From the NCBI GenBank assembly GCA_003150615.1, contig QALN01000009.1, positions 124,001 through 188,000 of the forward strand: DNA of 64,000 nucleotides. The letters run 5' to 3'. The notes under the pieces were generated by a model. It was given only the letters and a program-made list of their open reading frames with translations, did not search any database and had not been told where the DNA came from. The stretch's first letter is position 1. Every line of letters starts with the position of its first letter. Positions 37,310-47,773 of this stretch are shown in pieces. Source of the stretch: Flavobacteriales bacterium. Lineage in GTDB: Bacteria > Bacteroidota > Bacteroidia > Flavobacteriales > UBA1820. The position numbers and the translations under genes are program-made.

Positions 37310-37957
37310 ATGGAATCCCTCGGTTTTATACAATGGTGCCTCGAACACCTCAATTACTGGACGATAACGATACTGATGATAATCGAAAGTTCGTTCATTC
37401 CTTTCCCCTCGGAAGTGGTAGTGCCTCCTGCTGCGTACAAGGCGGCGGCGGGCGAGTTGAACGTGTTTCTGGTGGTGCTGTTCGCCACACTGGGAGCCGA
37501 CATAGGCGCGTTGATAAATTACTACCTCGCACGGTGGATTGGCCGCCCATTGGTGTACCGTTTTGCCGGGAGCCGTTTCGGACATATGTGTCTTATAGAT
37601 AGGGAAAAGGTGGACAAGGCCGAACGGTATTTCGACAGGCACGGTGCGGTATCAACGTTCGTTGGGCGTCTGGTTCCGGCAGTGCGCCAGCTGATATCGA
37701 TACCGGCGGGACTGGCGAAGATGAAACTGTCCACGTTCCTCATATTTACCACTTTGGGTGCGGGACTGTGGAATTCGATATTGGCCGCGATAGGCTATTA
37801 CCTGCATTCCGTAGTTCCTGAGGATATGCTGATGGAAAAAGTGGCGCTGTACAGCCGCGAACTTTCTTATGTATTCGTGGTGCTGGCTGTCGGAGTGGTT
37901 ATTTTTCTGGTTTACAGGGGTTTTGTAAAGAAAAGGGATGTTGTGAAAACGGAATAG
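37310..37957 (+). CDS. DedA family membrane protein
   Basis: A 215-residue inner-membrane protein of the DedA/SNARE-associated family, with about five hydrophobic segments. Signature motifs are ESSFIPFPSEVVVPPAAY and GRLVPAVRQLISIPAGLAKM. Relatives act as lipid-carrier (undecaprenyl phosphate or phospholipid) flippases and affect envelope integrity; the exact substrate here cannot be read from the sequence. It stands upstream of the ilv leader on the same strand with no obvious terminator between. Confidence 0.9.
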   Translation: MESLGFIQWCLEHLNYWTITILMIIESSFIPFPSEVVVPPAAYKAAAGELNVFLVVLFATLGADIGALINYYLARWIGRPLVYRFAGSRFGHMCLIDREKVDKAERYFDRHGAVSTFVGRLVPAVRQLISIPAGLAKMKLSTFLIFTTLGAGLWNSILAAIGYYLHSVVPEDMLMEKVALYSRELSYVFVVLAVGVVIFLVYRGFVKKRDVVKTE

Positions 37958-38024
37958 CCGGAAATGCCTGTTTTTCGAATTTTCAAAGAAAATGAAAATT
38001 ATATGCGAAAAAAACAAAAAAATA

Positions 38025-38057
38025 TTTGGAACTAAAAAACATTCGTCAGTATATTTG
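38025..38057 (+). promoter_or_regulatory. Promoter of the ilv-leu operon
   Basis: TTTG at 38025-38028 and TATATTTG at 38050-38057 are separated by 21 bases, a near-perfect Bacteroidetes promoter. Transcription would start near 38064, just upstream of the leader peptide. Confidence 0.8.
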
Positions 38058-38080
38058 CCTCGTTAACAAGAACAGAACAA

Positions 38081-38146
38081 ATGAAGAGTTTCGCTGTCAT
38101 TCACCTTATCGATATTCTGCTGGTGGTCCTGCCTCCAAGGGAGTGA
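38081..38146 (+). CDS. ilv leader peptide
   Basis: A 21-codon ORF from ATG at 38081 to TGA at 38144. Of its 21 residues, 10 are Ile, Leu or Val, including the run HLIDILLVVLPP. This is the classic composition of a branched-chain amino acid attenuator peptide. The stop codon lies inside the antiterminator arm at 38141-38152, so a ribosome reaching the end of the peptide would cover it. Too short for homology to be useful; the composition and placement are the evidence. Confidence 0.85.
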   Translation: MKSFAVIHLIDILLVVLPPRE

Positions 38147-38234
38147 GAAAGGTGTACGCATACGGGCGATACTTGAAAAAGTAAGCATACGACATATAAA
38201 AAACCTTTCTCACTCACGGGGAAAGGTTTTTTTT
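38141..38234 (+). promoter_or_regulatory. Transcription attenuator of the ilv-leu operon
   Basis: The terminator is AAAACCTTTC (38200-38209) paired with GAAAGGTTTT (38221-38230) and followed by further T to 38234. The competing antiterminator arm GAGTGAGAAAGG (38141-38152) is an exact 12-base complement of CCTTTCTCACTC (38204-38215), the first arm of the terminator plus its loop. Stalling at the Ile/Leu/Val codons frees the arm and would allow read-through into ilvD; full translation covers it and would favour termination. Confidence 0.85.
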
Positions 38235-38272
38235 ATGGGTTTACAAAAAAACGATAACACACACACGAGGAA

Positions 38273-40084
38273 ATGAAACATCCGCTCAAAAGTTCACAGA
38301 CGACCCAGGGACGCCGCATGGCTGGTGCGCGCAGCCTTTGGAGGGCAAACGGTATGAAAGACGAACATTTCGGCCGTCCGGTAATAGGCATAGCCAATTC
38401 GTTCACGCAAATGGTTCCGGGACACGTACACCTGCACGGCGTAGGCCAGTACGTTAAGTCGCTGATAGAAAAACAGGGGTGTTTCGCTGCGGAGTTCAAC
38501 ACGATAGCCATAGACGACGGCATAGCGATGGGCCACGACGGGATGCTGTATTCGCTCCCCTCGCGCGAGATAATAGCCGATAGCGTCGAATACATGGCCG
38601 GAGCGCACAAGGTCGATGCTCTGGTGTGCATAAGCAATTGCGACAAGATAACTCCAGGTATGCTCATGGGTGCCATGCGGCTGAACATACCGACTATATT
38701 CGTGTCCGGAGGTCCTATGGAGGCCGGCGATTTCCGCGGGCGTGGGGTGGACCTTATAGATGCTATGGTAATGGCTGCGGACGAAAAAGTGCCGGATGCC
38801 GATATCGCCGAACTGGAAAAATGCGCTTGTCCCGGCTGCGGTTCGTGTTCCGGTATGTTTACAGCCAATTCCATGAACTGCCTTACCGAGGCGCTAGGCC
38901 TTTCGCTGCCGGGCAACGGTACTGTGGTGGCTACGCACAGAAATCGTCTTGCGCTGTTCGAAAGGGCGGCCGCGGAGATCGTCCGTATGGCCGAACGGTA
39001 TTATTTCGAAGGCGACAAGAGTGTGCTTCCGCGCTCTATTGCGACAAAGGCGGCTTTTGAAAATGCTATGTCGCTGGATATAGCGATGGGCGGCTCGACC
39101 AACACCGTACTGCATCTTCTGGCTGTGGCTCACGAGGCGGGGGTGGATTTTACTATGAAGGACATCGACGCCCTTTCCCGCAGGATACCGGTGCTGTGTA
39201 AAGTAGCGCCTAACTCGCATTACCATATACAGGACGTGAACCGTGCGGGCGGTATCATGGCGATACTCGGCATACTGGCTCGCGAAGGCCGCCTGGATAC
39301 ATCCGTGCCGCGTGTAGGGTTTAAAAATCTGGCCGAATGCCTCAGAGAATATGACATTGCTTCTGCGGATTTTTCCACGGAAGCCAAGAAATACTACATG
39401 TCCGCACCCGGAGGCAAATTTTGTAATGAAATGGGCGCACAGGAGACTTATTACGAACAGTTCGATACCGACCGTGCCGGAGGTTGCATCCGCGATGCGG
39501 AACACGCTTATTTCAAGGACGGCGGATTGGCGGTACTCTACGGCAACATAGCTGCCGGCGGCTGTATAGTAAAAACGGCCGGGGTAGATGCTTCGCTGTT
39601 CACGTTTAAAGGTACGGCGCGCGTATTCGAATCGCAGGAACAGGCGTGCCAGGGCATTCTAGACGGTACGGTAAAGGAGGGCGATGTGGTGGTAATACGT
39701 TACGAAGGACCTAAGGGCGGTCCCGGTATGCAGGAAATGCTGTACCCGACGTCGTACCTCAAGTCGCGGCACATAGACAAACAGTGCGCCCTTATTACCG
39801 ACGGGCGTTTTTCCGGCGGTACGTCGGGGCTTTCGATAGGGCATGTTTCGCCTGAGGCCGCAGCCGGTGGAGCGATAGCTGCCGTACGTGACGGAGATAC
39901 GATAGAAATAGACATCCCGGCGCGATCGATAAATCTGGCTGTCCCGGCCGGGGAACTGGATAAAAGGCTCAAGGCGATGAAGGAGTTCAAGCCCGTTTCC
40001 CGCGAGCGAGTCGTCCCGCGTTCGCTGCAAGCTTACGCTATGCTCGTAAGTTCGGCGGATAAGGGGGCGGTGAGGGATTTTTAG
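38273..40084 (+). CDS. ilvD: Dihydroxy-acid dehydratase
   Basis: A 603-residue iron-sulfur dehydratase making 2-keto acids in valine, leucine and isoleucine synthesis. Cluster and active-site motifs are visible: [16 protein letters not shown] and [20 protein letters not shown]. The C-terminal domain contains the serine of [14 protein letters not shown]. First gene of the operon, 39 bases after the attenuator. The N-terminus [20 protein letters not shown] is typical. Confidence 0.97.
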   Translation: MKHPLKSSQTTQGRRMAGARSLWRANGMKDEHFGRPVIGIANSFTQMVPGHVHLHGVGQYVKSLIEKQGCFAAEFNTIAIDDGIAMGHDGMLYSLPSREIIADSVEYMAGAHKVDALVCISNCDKITPGMLMGAMRLNIPTIFVSGGPMEAGDFRGRGVDLIDAMVMAADEKVPDADIAELEKCACPGCGSCSGMFTANSMNCLTEALGLSLPGNGTVVATHRNRLALFERAAAEIVRMAERYYFEGDKSVLPRSIATKAAFENAMSLDIAMGGSTNTVLHLLAVAHEAGVDFTMKDIDALSRRIPVLCKVAPNSHYHIQDVNRAGGIMAILGILAREGRLDTSVPRVGFKNLAECLREYDIASADFSTEAKKYYMSAPGGKFCNEMGAQETYYEQFDTDRAGGCIRDAEHAYFKDGGLAVLYGNIAAGGCIVKTAGVDASLFTFKGTARVFESQEQACQGILDGTVKEGDVVVIRYEGPKGGPGMQEMLYPTSYLKSRHIDKQCALITDGRFSGGTSGLSIGHVSPEAAAGGAIAAVRDGDTIEIDIPARSINLAVPAGELDKRLKAMKEFKPVSRERVVPRSLQAYAMLVSSADKGAVRDF

Positions 40085-40160
40085 ACGGTTTTCCTCATAC
40101 GTATCTATGCCTAACCGTAGAAAAATTCTTTCAAAAAAACATCAGAAACGAAAAAAAGAA

Positions 40161-41915
40161 ATGAATCCGGATATAAAAACATCAGAAACGAAACATAAAG
40201 ACACCGCTTCGCAGGACCGGCAGCATGACCGTATCCTCACCGGTTCGCAGGCGCTTATTGAATCTCTCCTTTGCGAGGGTACGGAGGTTATCTTCGGATA
40301 CCCCGGAGGACAAATAATACCGGTATACGATGCGCTTTACGATTATCGGGACAGAATCAACCACGTACTGGTGCGCCATGAACAGGGTGCGGCACATGCT
40401 GCCGAAGGTTATGCGCGGGCCAGCGGCCGGGTGGGTGTATGTATGGTGACGTCGGGTCCCGGCGCTACTAACACTGTGACGGGTCTGGCCGACGCTATGC
40501 TCGACTCCACTCCGTTGGTGGTCATAAGCGGGCAGGTAGGCACGGGGCTTCTGGGTACGGACGCTTTTCAGGAGACTAACTTCATAGGCATAACCCAGGC
40601 CGTGACGAAATGGAATTGTCAGGTAAAACGCGCCGAAGACATCCCGGAAGCTATAGCAAAGGCTTTTTACATAGCCAAATCCGGGCGTCCGGGCCCTGTG
40701 GTGGTGGATATAACAAAGGACGCTCAAGTGCAGAAGGCGCCGTTTTCGTACGAGAAAATATGTTCCATACGCAGTTACGACCCTTCGCCCGAACCGGACT
40801 GTTCTAAAATAGAAGAGGCGGCAAAACTGATAAATCTCGCCAAGAAACCTCTCGTTATGGTGGGGCAGGGTGTTATCCTTGGCGGGGCTGAACACGAATT
40901 GCTCTCGTTCTTGGACAAGAGCGGAGTACCTGCCGCGTCCACGTTGTTGGGGCTTTCGGCTATCCCTTCTGCCCATCCGCAAAATGTGGGGATGCTCGGC
41001 ATGCACGGAAACTACGGCCCTAATATCAAGAACAAGGACTGCGACCTTATCATAGCCATAGGCATGCGTTTCGACGACCGTGTGACGGGCAATCCGGAGC
41101 GCTTCGGTATTAACGCCAAAGTGATACATTTCGAGATAGACCCCTCGGAAATAAATAAGATAATATATGCCGACGTGCCGGTAGTGGGCGACGTAAAGCG
41201 CACCCTTCCGTTGCTTACGGCTCTGGTACATGAAAACGACCACAGTGCGTGGATAGATGAATTCCGCGCATGTTACGATGTGGAGTGCGAAAAAATAATA
41301 AACCGCGTTACCAGACCGTCGTCAGGGCCTTTACGCATGGGCGAGGTAGTGGACCGGGTATCGTGCGCCACGCGCGGGGATGCGGTGCTTGTTACGGACG
41401 TAGGCCAGCATCAGATGATGGCGGCAAGGTATTTCAAATTCAACCGTCCCAGGAGCATAATCACTTCCGGAGGGTTGGGCACTATGGGTTTCGGCCTCCC
41501 GGCGGCCATTGGAGCGAAACTGGCTGTTCCGGAGAGGGAAGTATGCCTTTTCGTGGGCGACGGCGGTTTCCAGATGAACATACAGGAGCTGGCCACCGTG
41601 TTCCAGACCGGGGCTGCGGTAAAGGTCATATTGCTTAACAACGGTTATCTAGGTATGGTACGCCAGTGGCAGGAGCTTTTCTTCAATCACCGGTACTCGT
41701 TCACGCAGATGTTGAGCCCCGATTTCGGCCTTATAGCCAAAGCCAACGGAATAGAGTATTCGTTGGTGGAACAGCGTGGCGAACTGGACGATGCCGTAAG
41801 CCGTATGCTTATGCACAAGGGGCCGTATGTTATGGAGGTGCGTGTCGAAAACGAGGAAAACGTGTTCCCGATGGTTCCCGCCGGGGCGGAGTTGTCACAG
41901 ATAATGCTCGAATGA
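40161..41915 (+). CDS. ilvB: Acetolactate synthase, large (catalytic) subunit
   Basis: A 584-residue thiamine-diphosphate enzyme that makes acetolactate and acetohydroxybutyrate. The catalytic glutamate is in VRHEQGAAHAAEGYARA; the ThDP-binding motif is GDGGFQMNIQEL with NNGYLGMVRQWQ near the C-terminus. ATG at 40161 (MNPDIKTSE) is preferred over one 18 codons upstream (40107), whose product would begin with a lysine/arginine-rich stretch; neither has a strong ribosome site. Confidence 0.96.
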   Translation: MNPDIKTSETKHKDTASQDRQHDRILTGSQALIESLLCEGTEVIFGYPGGQIIPVYDALYDYRDRINHVLVRHEQGAAHAAEGYARASGRVGVCMVTSGPGATNTVTGLADAMLDSTPLVVISGQVGTGLLGTDAFQETNFIGITQAVTKWNCQVKRAEDIPEAIAKAFYIAKSGRPGPVVVDITKDAQVQKAPFSYEKICSIRSYDPSPEPDCSKIEEAAKLINLAKKPLVMVGQGVILGGAEHELLSFLDKSGVPAASTLLGLSAIPSAHPQNVGMLGMHGNYGPNIKNKDCDLIIAIGMRFDDRVTGNPERFGINAKVIHFEIDPSEINKIIYADVPVVGDVKRTLPLLTALVHENDHSAWIDEFRACYDVECEKIINRVTRPSSGPLRMGEVVDRVSCATRGDAVLVTDVGQHQMMAARYFKFNRPRSIITSGGLGTMGFGLPAAIGAKLAVPEREVCLFVGDGGFQMNIQELATVFQTGAAVKVILLNNGYLGMVRQWQELFFNHRYSFTQMLSPDFGLIAKANGIEYSLVEQRGELDDAVSRMLMHKGPYVMEVRVENEENVFPMVPAGAELSQIMLE

Positions 41916-41947
41916 CGGACTTTATTAATTGCCAAAACAGAAAAACG

Positions 41948-42460
41948 ATGGAAAAAGAATACGTTATAACGATTTTTTCAGAAAACAAGGTGGGACTTCT
42001 CAACCAGATAACCACGGTACTCATTTGCCGCAATATCAATATAGAGAGCCTTACCACGTCCGAGTCGTCCGTTGCGGGCGTACACCGCTTTACGATAACC
42101 GTTTGCACCGAGCCGGAAAAGATAGAAAAGGTGGTCAAGCAGATCGAAAAGAAAGTCGAAGTACTCAAAGCGCTGGTCAATACTCCGGATGAGGTGGTAC
42201 AGCAGGAAATAGCCTTGTACAAGGTCCCGCGTGACAATAATGTCGAAGCTCTGGTGCGCCGTCACCATGTGCGCATACTCGAAGTGGGCGACAGATACAT
42301 AGTACTGGAAAAGACCGGACACAAGAACGAGACGCAGGAGTTGTTCGAGTTGCTCAAACCGTACGGAGTGTATCAGTTCGTTCGTTCGGGCCTGGTGGCG
42401 ATAACCAAATCAGGGTTCGAGCCGGTGACCGAGCTTCTGAAAAAAGAAACCGGAGTTTAA
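41948..42460 (+). CDS. ilvN: Acetolactate synthase, small (regulatory) subunit
   Basis: A 170-residue regulatory subunit with an N-terminal ACT domain (YVITIFSENKVGLLNQITTV, residues 5-75) and a C-terminal domain. It binds IlvB and normally gives valine feedback. The start at 41948 gives the proper ACT-domain N-terminus; the frame is open further upstream inside ilvB but out of phase with it. ATA supplies 9 of its 13 isoleucine codons. Confidence 0.95.
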   Translation: MEKEYVITIFSENKVGLLNQITTVLICRNINIESLTTSESSVAGVHRFTITVCTEPEKIEKVVKQIEKKVEVLKALVNTPDEVVQQEIALYKVPRDNNVEALVRRHHVRILEVGDRYIVLEKTGHKNETQELFELLKPYGVYQFVRSGLVAITKSGFEPVTELLKKETGV

Positions 42461-42523
42461 AATATCCGAGGCAAAGACACAAAAGAAAAAAAGTATAAAT
42501 AAACACAATTAAATTTCAAAAAA

Positions 42524-43570
42524 ATGGCACAAATGAATTTCGGAGGAGTGGTCGAAAACGTTATGACGCGCGACGAATTCCCCCTTTCAAAAGCACTCGA
42601 AACACTTAAGGACGAAACCATAGCCGTGATAGGTTACGGCGTACAGGGTCCTGGCCAGTCGCTCAACCTTAAAGACAACGGCTTCAACGTGATAGTAGGA
42701 CAGCGCAAGAACAGCAAGAGCTGGGACAAGGCAGTGGCCGACGGATGGGTTCCTGGCGAAACGCTTTTCGATATCGAAGAGGCCGCCGCAAAAGCCACCA
42801 TCATACAGTACCTTTTGTCCGATGCCGGCCAGATATCCATGTGGCCGACTATCAAGAAACACCTCACGCCTGGCAAGGCGCTTTATTTCTCGCACGGTTT
42901 CGGTATCACGTACAAGGAGCGCACGGGTATCGTTCCGCCTGCCGATGTCGATGTGATACTTATCGCGCCTAAGGGTTCCGGCACGTCGCTGCGCCGCATG
43001 TTCCTGCAGGGACGCGGGCTTAATTCCAGCTACGCCATATTTCAGGATGCTACCGGCCGCGCCAGGGACCGCGTCATCGCACTTGGCATAGGCGTGGGTT
43101 CCGGTTACCTGTTCGAGACTACGTTCAAGAAAGAGGTTTATTCGGACCTGACGGGCGAGCGCGGTACGCTGATGGGCGCTATACAGGGTATTTTCGCAGC
43201 ACAGTACGATACGCTGCGAGCCAACGGACATACTCCGTCCGAGGCATTCAACGAAACGGTCGAGGAACTTTCACAAAGCCTTATGCCGCTTATCGCCGAG
43301 AACGGTATGGACTGGATGTACGCCAACTGCTCCACTACGGCACAGCGCGGCGCTCTGGACTGGTGGAAAAAATTCCGCGATGCGACGAAACCCGTATTTG
43401 AAGAACTTTATAAGGAGGTGGCCGCAGGCAACGAAGCACAACGCTCCATTGATTCCAACAGCCAGCCCGATTACCGCGAAAAACTGAACAAAGAGCTGGA
43501 GGAAATGCGCGAATCGGAGATGTGGCGCGCAGGTTCGGTAGTGCGCAAACTACGTCCTGAAAACAACTGA
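42524..43570 (+). CDS. ilvC: Ketol-acid reductoisomerase
   Basis: A 348-residue NADP(H)-dependent enzyme converting acetolactate to dihydroxyisovalerate. The Rossmann motif is VIGYGVQGPGQSLNLKDNG, followed by the specificity loop VGQRKNSKSWDKA. Mg-binding acidic residues appear in YSDLTGERGTLMGA and ETVEELSQSLMP. Length is typical of class I enzymes of Bacteroidetes. Confidence 0.97.
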   Translation: MAQMNFGGVVENVMTRDEFPLSKALETLKDETIAVIGYGVQGPGQSLNLKDNGFNVIVGQRKNSKSWDKAVADGWVPGETLFDIEEAAAKATIIQYLLSDAGQISMWPTIKKHLTPGKALYFSHGFGITYKERTGIVPPADVDVILIAPKGSGTSLRRMFLQGRGLNSSYAIFQDATGRARDRVIALGIGVGSGYLFETTFKKEVYSDLTGERGTLMGAIQGIFAAQYDTLRANGHTPSEAFNETVEELSQSLMPLIAENGMDWMYANCSTTAQRGALDWWKKFRDATKPVFEELYKEVAAGNEAQRSIDSNSQPDYREKLNKELEEMRESEMWRAGSVVRKLRPENN

Positions 43571-43764
43571 TAAACCCGTTTGTCAGGGATGTTTCCACTG
43601 ACAAGCATAAAAGACAGGCGTGGTTTTGCCCCGCCATGGCCGCATGTCTTTGACAGGATTTGCGGCCGCAAGTTCGGAAAAAAGCCGTAGGGACTTTTCC
43701 TCGGCTAAACCGGAAAAACAATAGATAATAATTTAAAAACAGTGGGGATGCCCCGCATAATACC

Positions 43765-45261
43765 ATGAGCGATAAAGTTTACATATTCGACACAACGCTC
43801 CGGGATGCCGAACAGGTTCCCGGCTGCCAGCTTAACACCATCGAGAAGATAGAAGTGGCACGGCAGCTGGAAAAGCTGGGCGTGGACGTCATTGAAGCGG
43901 GCTTTCCGATATCCAGCCCCGGTGATTTCAATTCTGTCGTAGAAATTTCAAAAGCCGTAACCGGACCCACTATATGCGCCCTTACGCGTGCCGTTGAAAA
44001 GGACATAGAGGTGGCCGCCGAAGCTTTAAAGCACGCCCGTCGCGGGAGAATACACACCGGCATAGGCACTTCGCAGTATCATATTTATGAAAAACTGAAC
44101 TCCAACCCGCAGGATATAATCGAACGTGCCGTAAAGGCGGTTAAGTATGCGCGTACTTTTGTGGACGATGTGGAATTTTACGCCGAAGACGCCGGCCGTA
44201 CCGAAGAGGAATACCTCGCGCGTGTGGTAGAGGCCGTTATCGATGCAGGAGCTACGGTGGTAAATATTCCCGACACTACGGGTTACTGTCTGCCGAGCGA
44301 ATACGGCGCGAAGATAGCCTATCTTATGAATAACGTGCCGAATATCGATAAGGCAATAATTTCTACCCATTGCCATAATGACCTGGGTATGGCTACCGCG
44401 AATACCATAGCGGCGATTATGAACGGGGCGCGGCAGGCTGAGGTGACGATAAACGGACTTGGCGAACGCGCGGGCAATACCGCCCTCGAAGAAGTGGTCA
44501 TGGCTATCGCATGTCATAAAAACCTCGATTTCGACCTCGGCATAGACACGAAACAGATAATGGCTTCGAGCCAGCTCGTGTCGAGCCTTATGCGTGTGCC
44601 TGTACAGCCGAACAAGGCCATAGTCGGGCGCAATGCTTTCGCCCATTCTTCCGGCATACACCAGGACGGGGTGCTCAAAAGCCGCGAGACTTACGAGATA
44701 ATAGACCCTGCGGACGTCGGGGTGGACCAGTCGAGTATCATCCTCACGGCACGAAGCGGGAGGGCAGCCCTGAAACATCACCTCAAGGAACTCGGTTACA
44801 GTCCGGAAGGGGAGCAGCTCGATGTCATTTATCAAAAATTCCTCGAATTGGCGGATAAGAAAAAAGATATAACGATACGCGACCTCGAAATCCTCGCCGG
44901 TTCGAATGCGAAAGTGGACCGCACGCTCAAACTCGAAACGCTTCAGGTGGTGTGCGGCTCGTCCACCATACCTACGGCTACCGTCAGGGTGAGCTTCGGG
45001 GGCGATACGTTCATCGAGACGGCTTCCGGCAACGGCCCTGTCGATGCGGCTTTCAATGCCGTGAAGAGCATTACCAAACGCCGTGTACATGTCGAGGAAT
45101 TCCTCGTGCAGGCCATCACGCGAGGAAGTGACGATTTGGGCAAGGTACATGTGCAGATATCGCACAAGGGGCGTATGTATTATGGTTTCGGGGCCAATAC
45201 GGATATCGTGACGGCTTCCGTGGAGGCGTTGCTGGATGCCATAGCCAAGATTGCGAATTGA
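43765..45261 (+). CDS. leuA: 2-isopropylmalate synthase
   Basis: A 498-residue TIM-barrel enzyme condensing acetyl-CoA with 2-ketoisovalerate, first committed step of leucine synthesis. Motifs: [32 protein letters not shown] and [13 protein letters not shown], with a C-terminal LeuA allosteric domain from about residue 395. A small hairpin GTGGGG/CCCCGC at 43742-43756 stands eight bases before the ATG and could hinder ribosome binding. The 194-base gap after ilvC (43571-43764) also holds the palindrome TTGCGGCCGCAA and no Leu-rich leader. Confidence 0.96.
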   Translation: MSDKVYIFDTTLRDAEQVPGCQLNTIEKIEVARQLEKLGVDVIEAGFPISSPGDFNSVVEISKAVTGPTICALTRAVEKDIEVAAEALKHARRGRIHTGIGTSQYHIYEKLNSNPQDIIERAVKAVKYARTFVDDVEFYAEDAGRTEEEYLARVVEAVIDAGATVVNIPDTTGYCLPSEYGAKIAYLMNNVPNIDKAIISTHCHNDLGMATANTIAAIMNGARQAEVTINGLGERAGNTALEEVVMAIACHKNLDFDLGIDTKQIMASSQLVSSLMRVPVQPNKAIVGRNAFAHSSGIHQDGVLKSRETYEIIDPADVGVDQSSIILTARSGRAALKHHLKELGYSPEGEQLDVIYQKFLELADKKKDITIRDLEILAGSNAKVDRTLKLETLQVVCGSSTIPTATVRVSFGGDTFIETASGNGPVDAAFNAVKSITKRRVHVEEFLVQAITRGSDDLGKVHVQISHKGRMYYGFGANTDIVTASVEALLDAIAKIAN

Positions 45262-45285
45262 TGTGCTTTTAATCCGGATATATTT

Positions 45286-45512
45286 CCACTTTCTTTTGCT
45301 TCTCCAAAAGAAAGTGGCAAAGAAAAAGAGCTGCCGTGTGCGCGGAGCTAACGGCGCTATGCCCTGCTTCGGCCTTGAAGCATCTGGTTGCATGTTCCGG
45401 CCTCGCATGGCTGCTGCGACGAGGAAACAGACGCTCCGCAGTCATAGCCGTCGATATGTTTACTTCTGTTCCGCCGGGACACCCGGCCTTTTGGAGCAGC
45501 AAAAGAAATTGG
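45286..45512. mobile_element. 227-bp MITE-like element with 25-bp terminal inverted repeats
   Basis: The left end CCACTTTCTTTTGCTTCTCC and right end, read in reverse, CCAATTTCTTTTGCTGCTCC, followed in both by AAAAG, match at 23 of 25 positions. The left end also forms its own 13-bp hairpin (CCACTTTCTTTTG/CAAAAGAAAGTGG, 45286-45317). Inside lie the hairpin TGCTTC/GAAGCA (45365-45382) and a copy of the dispersed repeat core ending CCGCCGGGACACCCGG (45468-45486). There is no ORF of note and no clear target duplication. Confidence 0.6.
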
Positions 45513-45586
45513 AGTAAACAAACGTAGAATTAAAAAAGTAAATAGATAAAATAGCGGAGCTGATGCTTCCGCAACCAAAAATACAA

Positions 45587-46978
45587 ATGAACACATTATT
45601 CGATAAAATCTGGGATGCGCATACTGTGAAAACACTCGAAGGTGGCTCCTGCATTCTTTACATCGACCGTCAGTACATCCACGAAGTAACAAGCCCCCAG
45701 GCTTTCGAGGGCCTTCGCCGGCGCGGAGCCAAAGTATTCCGCCCGCAGCAGGTTACTGCCAGTCCCGACCACAACATACCTACCGAACACCAGGAATTGC
45801 CGCCGTCCGATCAGCTTTCGCGCACGCAGGTGGAAACGCTCGTTAAGAACTGCGGCGAATCGGGTATAGAAATTTTCGGCGTCGGAACCCACCGCAACGG
45901 CATAATACACGTCATGGGGCCTGAAACCGGACTTACGCAACCGGGTATGACGATCGTATGCGGCGACAGCCATACTTCTACCCACGGAGCTATGGGTTGC
46001 GTGGCTTTCGGCATAGGCACGTCCGAAGTGGAAATGGCGCTGGCGTCGCAATGCATACTCCAGTCGAAGCCCAAGACTATGCGAATAAACATCGAAGGCA
46101 GGATAAGCAAAGGTGTATGTTCAAAGGACATAATACTTTACGTCATATCCAAAATGGGTACGGACGGCGGTACGGGTTACTTTATCGAATTTGCCGGGAG
46201 CGCCATACGCTCGTTGTCGATGGAGGCGCGTATGACGGTGTGCAACATGAGTATAGAAATGGGTGCGCGCGGAGGTATGATAGCTCCGGACGAAGTGACT
46301 TTCGAATATCTGAAAGGACGGGAGTTCGCTCCCGAAGGAAATAACTGGACGTCTGCCGTGGAACGTTGGAAAAAATTAAAAAGCGAACCCGATGCCGTTT
46401 TCGACCGTGAAGTGACTTTCCGTGCCGAGGACATAACCCCTATGATAACATACGGTACTAATCCTGGTATGGGTACGGCCGTAAACGGACGGATACCTTC
46501 CCTTTGCCGGATAGAGGAAAATTCACGTCCGTCGTTTGTCAAGGCGTTGGATTATATGGATTTTAAACCGGGAGAGGCGATGGAAGGCAAAAAAGTCGAT
46601 TATGTGTTCCTGGGCAGTTGTACCAACGGCCGTATGGAGGATTTGCGCCTTTTCGCCGGTTATGTGAAAGGAAAACGAAAACACCCTGATGTCACGGCAT
46701 GGATTGTGCCAGGCAGCAAGCAGGTGGAAAGACAGGCAGTGGAAGAAGGTATAAAAGACATTCTCGAGGAGGCTGGATTCGAACTCCGCCAGCCGGGATG
46801 TTCGGCCTGCCTTGCCATGAACGACGATAAGATACCTGCCGGTAAATACTGTGTGTCTACGTCGAACCGCAATTTCGAGGGTCGTCAGGGTCCTGGTGCT
46901 CGGACTATGCTGGCAGGGCCCCTGGTGGCTGCCGCAGCTGCGGTCAACGGCGTTGTGACGGATCCAGGGAAGCAATGA
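45587..46978 (+). CDS. leuC: 3-isopropylmalate dehydratase, large subunit
   Basis: A 463-residue aconitase-family subunit. Iron-sulfur cluster ligands lie in [11 protein letters not shown] and [13 protein letters not shown]; the substrate motif is [14 protein letters not shown]. The start at 45587 ([15 protein letters not shown]) gives the standard N-terminus; a further start 24 bases upstream is less likely. The protein works with LeuD, encoded 131 bases later. The gap (46979-47109) holds two small inverted repeats, GGTGA/TCACC and GCGGG/CCCGC. Confidence 0.96.
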   Translation: MNTLFDKIWDAHTVKTLEGGSCILYIDRQYIHEVTSPQAFEGLRRRGAKVFRPQQVTASPDHNIPTEHQELPPSDQLSRTQVETLVKNCGESGIEIFGVGTHRNGIIHVMGPETGLTQPGMTIVCGDSHTSTHGAMGCVAFGIGTSEVEMALASQCILQSKPKTMRINIEGRISKGVCSKDIILYVISKMGTDGGTGYFIEFAGSAIRSLSMEARMTVCNMSIEMGARGGMIAPDEVTFEYLKGREFAPEGNNWTSAVERWKKLKSEPDAVFDREVTFRAEDITPMITYGTNPGMGTAVNGRIPSLCRIEENSRPSFVKALDYMDFKPGEAMEGKKVDYVFLGSCTNGRMEDLRLFAGYVKGKRKHPDVTAWIVPGSKQVERQAVEEGIKDILEEAGFELRQPGCSACLAMNDDKIPAGKYCVSTSNRNFEGRQGPGARTMLAGPLVAAAAAVNGVVTDPGKQ

Positions 46979-47109
46979 ATGTGTGTGAAGAATGCCGGTT
47001 TTCCGGGGTATTTTGAAAGATACTCCGCAGGTGATATGTCACCGGCAGAACGGCAAATAAAAACGGATATAAAAAATACGGCGGGCGCAACCCGCTTGAT
47101 GAAAAAGAT

Positions 47110-47712
47110 ATGGCAGAGAAATTTACAGTACTTACTTCTACCGCAGTACCGGTACAGGTGGAAAACATAGATACCGATCAGATAATACCGGCGCGTTTTC
47201 TTAAAGCCACTTCGCGCGAGGGCTTCGGTGAAAACCTGTTCCGTGACTGGCGTTATGACGAGAATGGCAGTCTCAGACCCGGATTTCCGATGAACGATGC
47301 CCGTTTCAAAGGGAGGATACTCGTGGGCGGACGTAATTTCGGATGCGGCTCCAGCCGCGAACATGCCGCCTGGGCCATCGCCGGTGCCGGTTTCCGTGCG
47401 GTGATATCGAGTTTTTTCGCCGACATTTTCAGAAACAATGCACTTAACAACGGCCTTTTGCCGGTACAGGTGAGCGAGGAGTTCCTCGCCGGGCTTTTTT
47501 CGGCAGTCAATGCCGATCCATGCACCGAAATACGCATAGACCTGGCTGCCCAGACCGTGACTGTAATGACTTCCGGGGCGAGTGAACATTTCGATATAAA
47601 CCCTTATAAAAAAGAATGTCTTATAAACGGGTACGACGATATAGATTACCTTATGAGCATGAAATCCGAAGTCGAGGCTTTCGAGAAAAAACATGCTGTC
47701 CGTATGGATTAA
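47110..47712 (+). CDS. leuD: 3-isopropylmalate dehydratase, small subunit
   Basis: A 200-residue swivelling-domain subunit pairing with LeuC to isomerise isopropylmalate. The conserved [13 protein letters not shown] appears as [14 protein letters not shown], and the active-site loop as [17 protein letters not shown]. Length is normal. Confidence 0.96.
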   Translation: MAEKFTVLTSTAVPVQVENIDTDQIIPARFLKATSREGFGENLFRDWRYDENGSLRPGFPMNDARFKGRILVGGRNFGCGSSREHAAWAIAGAGFRAVISSFFADIFRNNALNNGLLPVQVSEEFLAGLFSAVNADPCTEIRIDLAAQTVTVMTSGASEHFDINPYKKECLINGYDDIDYLMSMKSEVEAFEKKHAVRMD

Positions 47713-47773
47713 ACCTCCGGCCGGACTTATATTTGTGCTTACGAAAAAAACATAACGATATATTTAACGCATT

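Noticed and set aside
43571-43764. A second amino acid attenuator before leuA
   Set aside because: The only short ORF there (from 43588) has no leucine run and no terminator/antiterminator pair was found.
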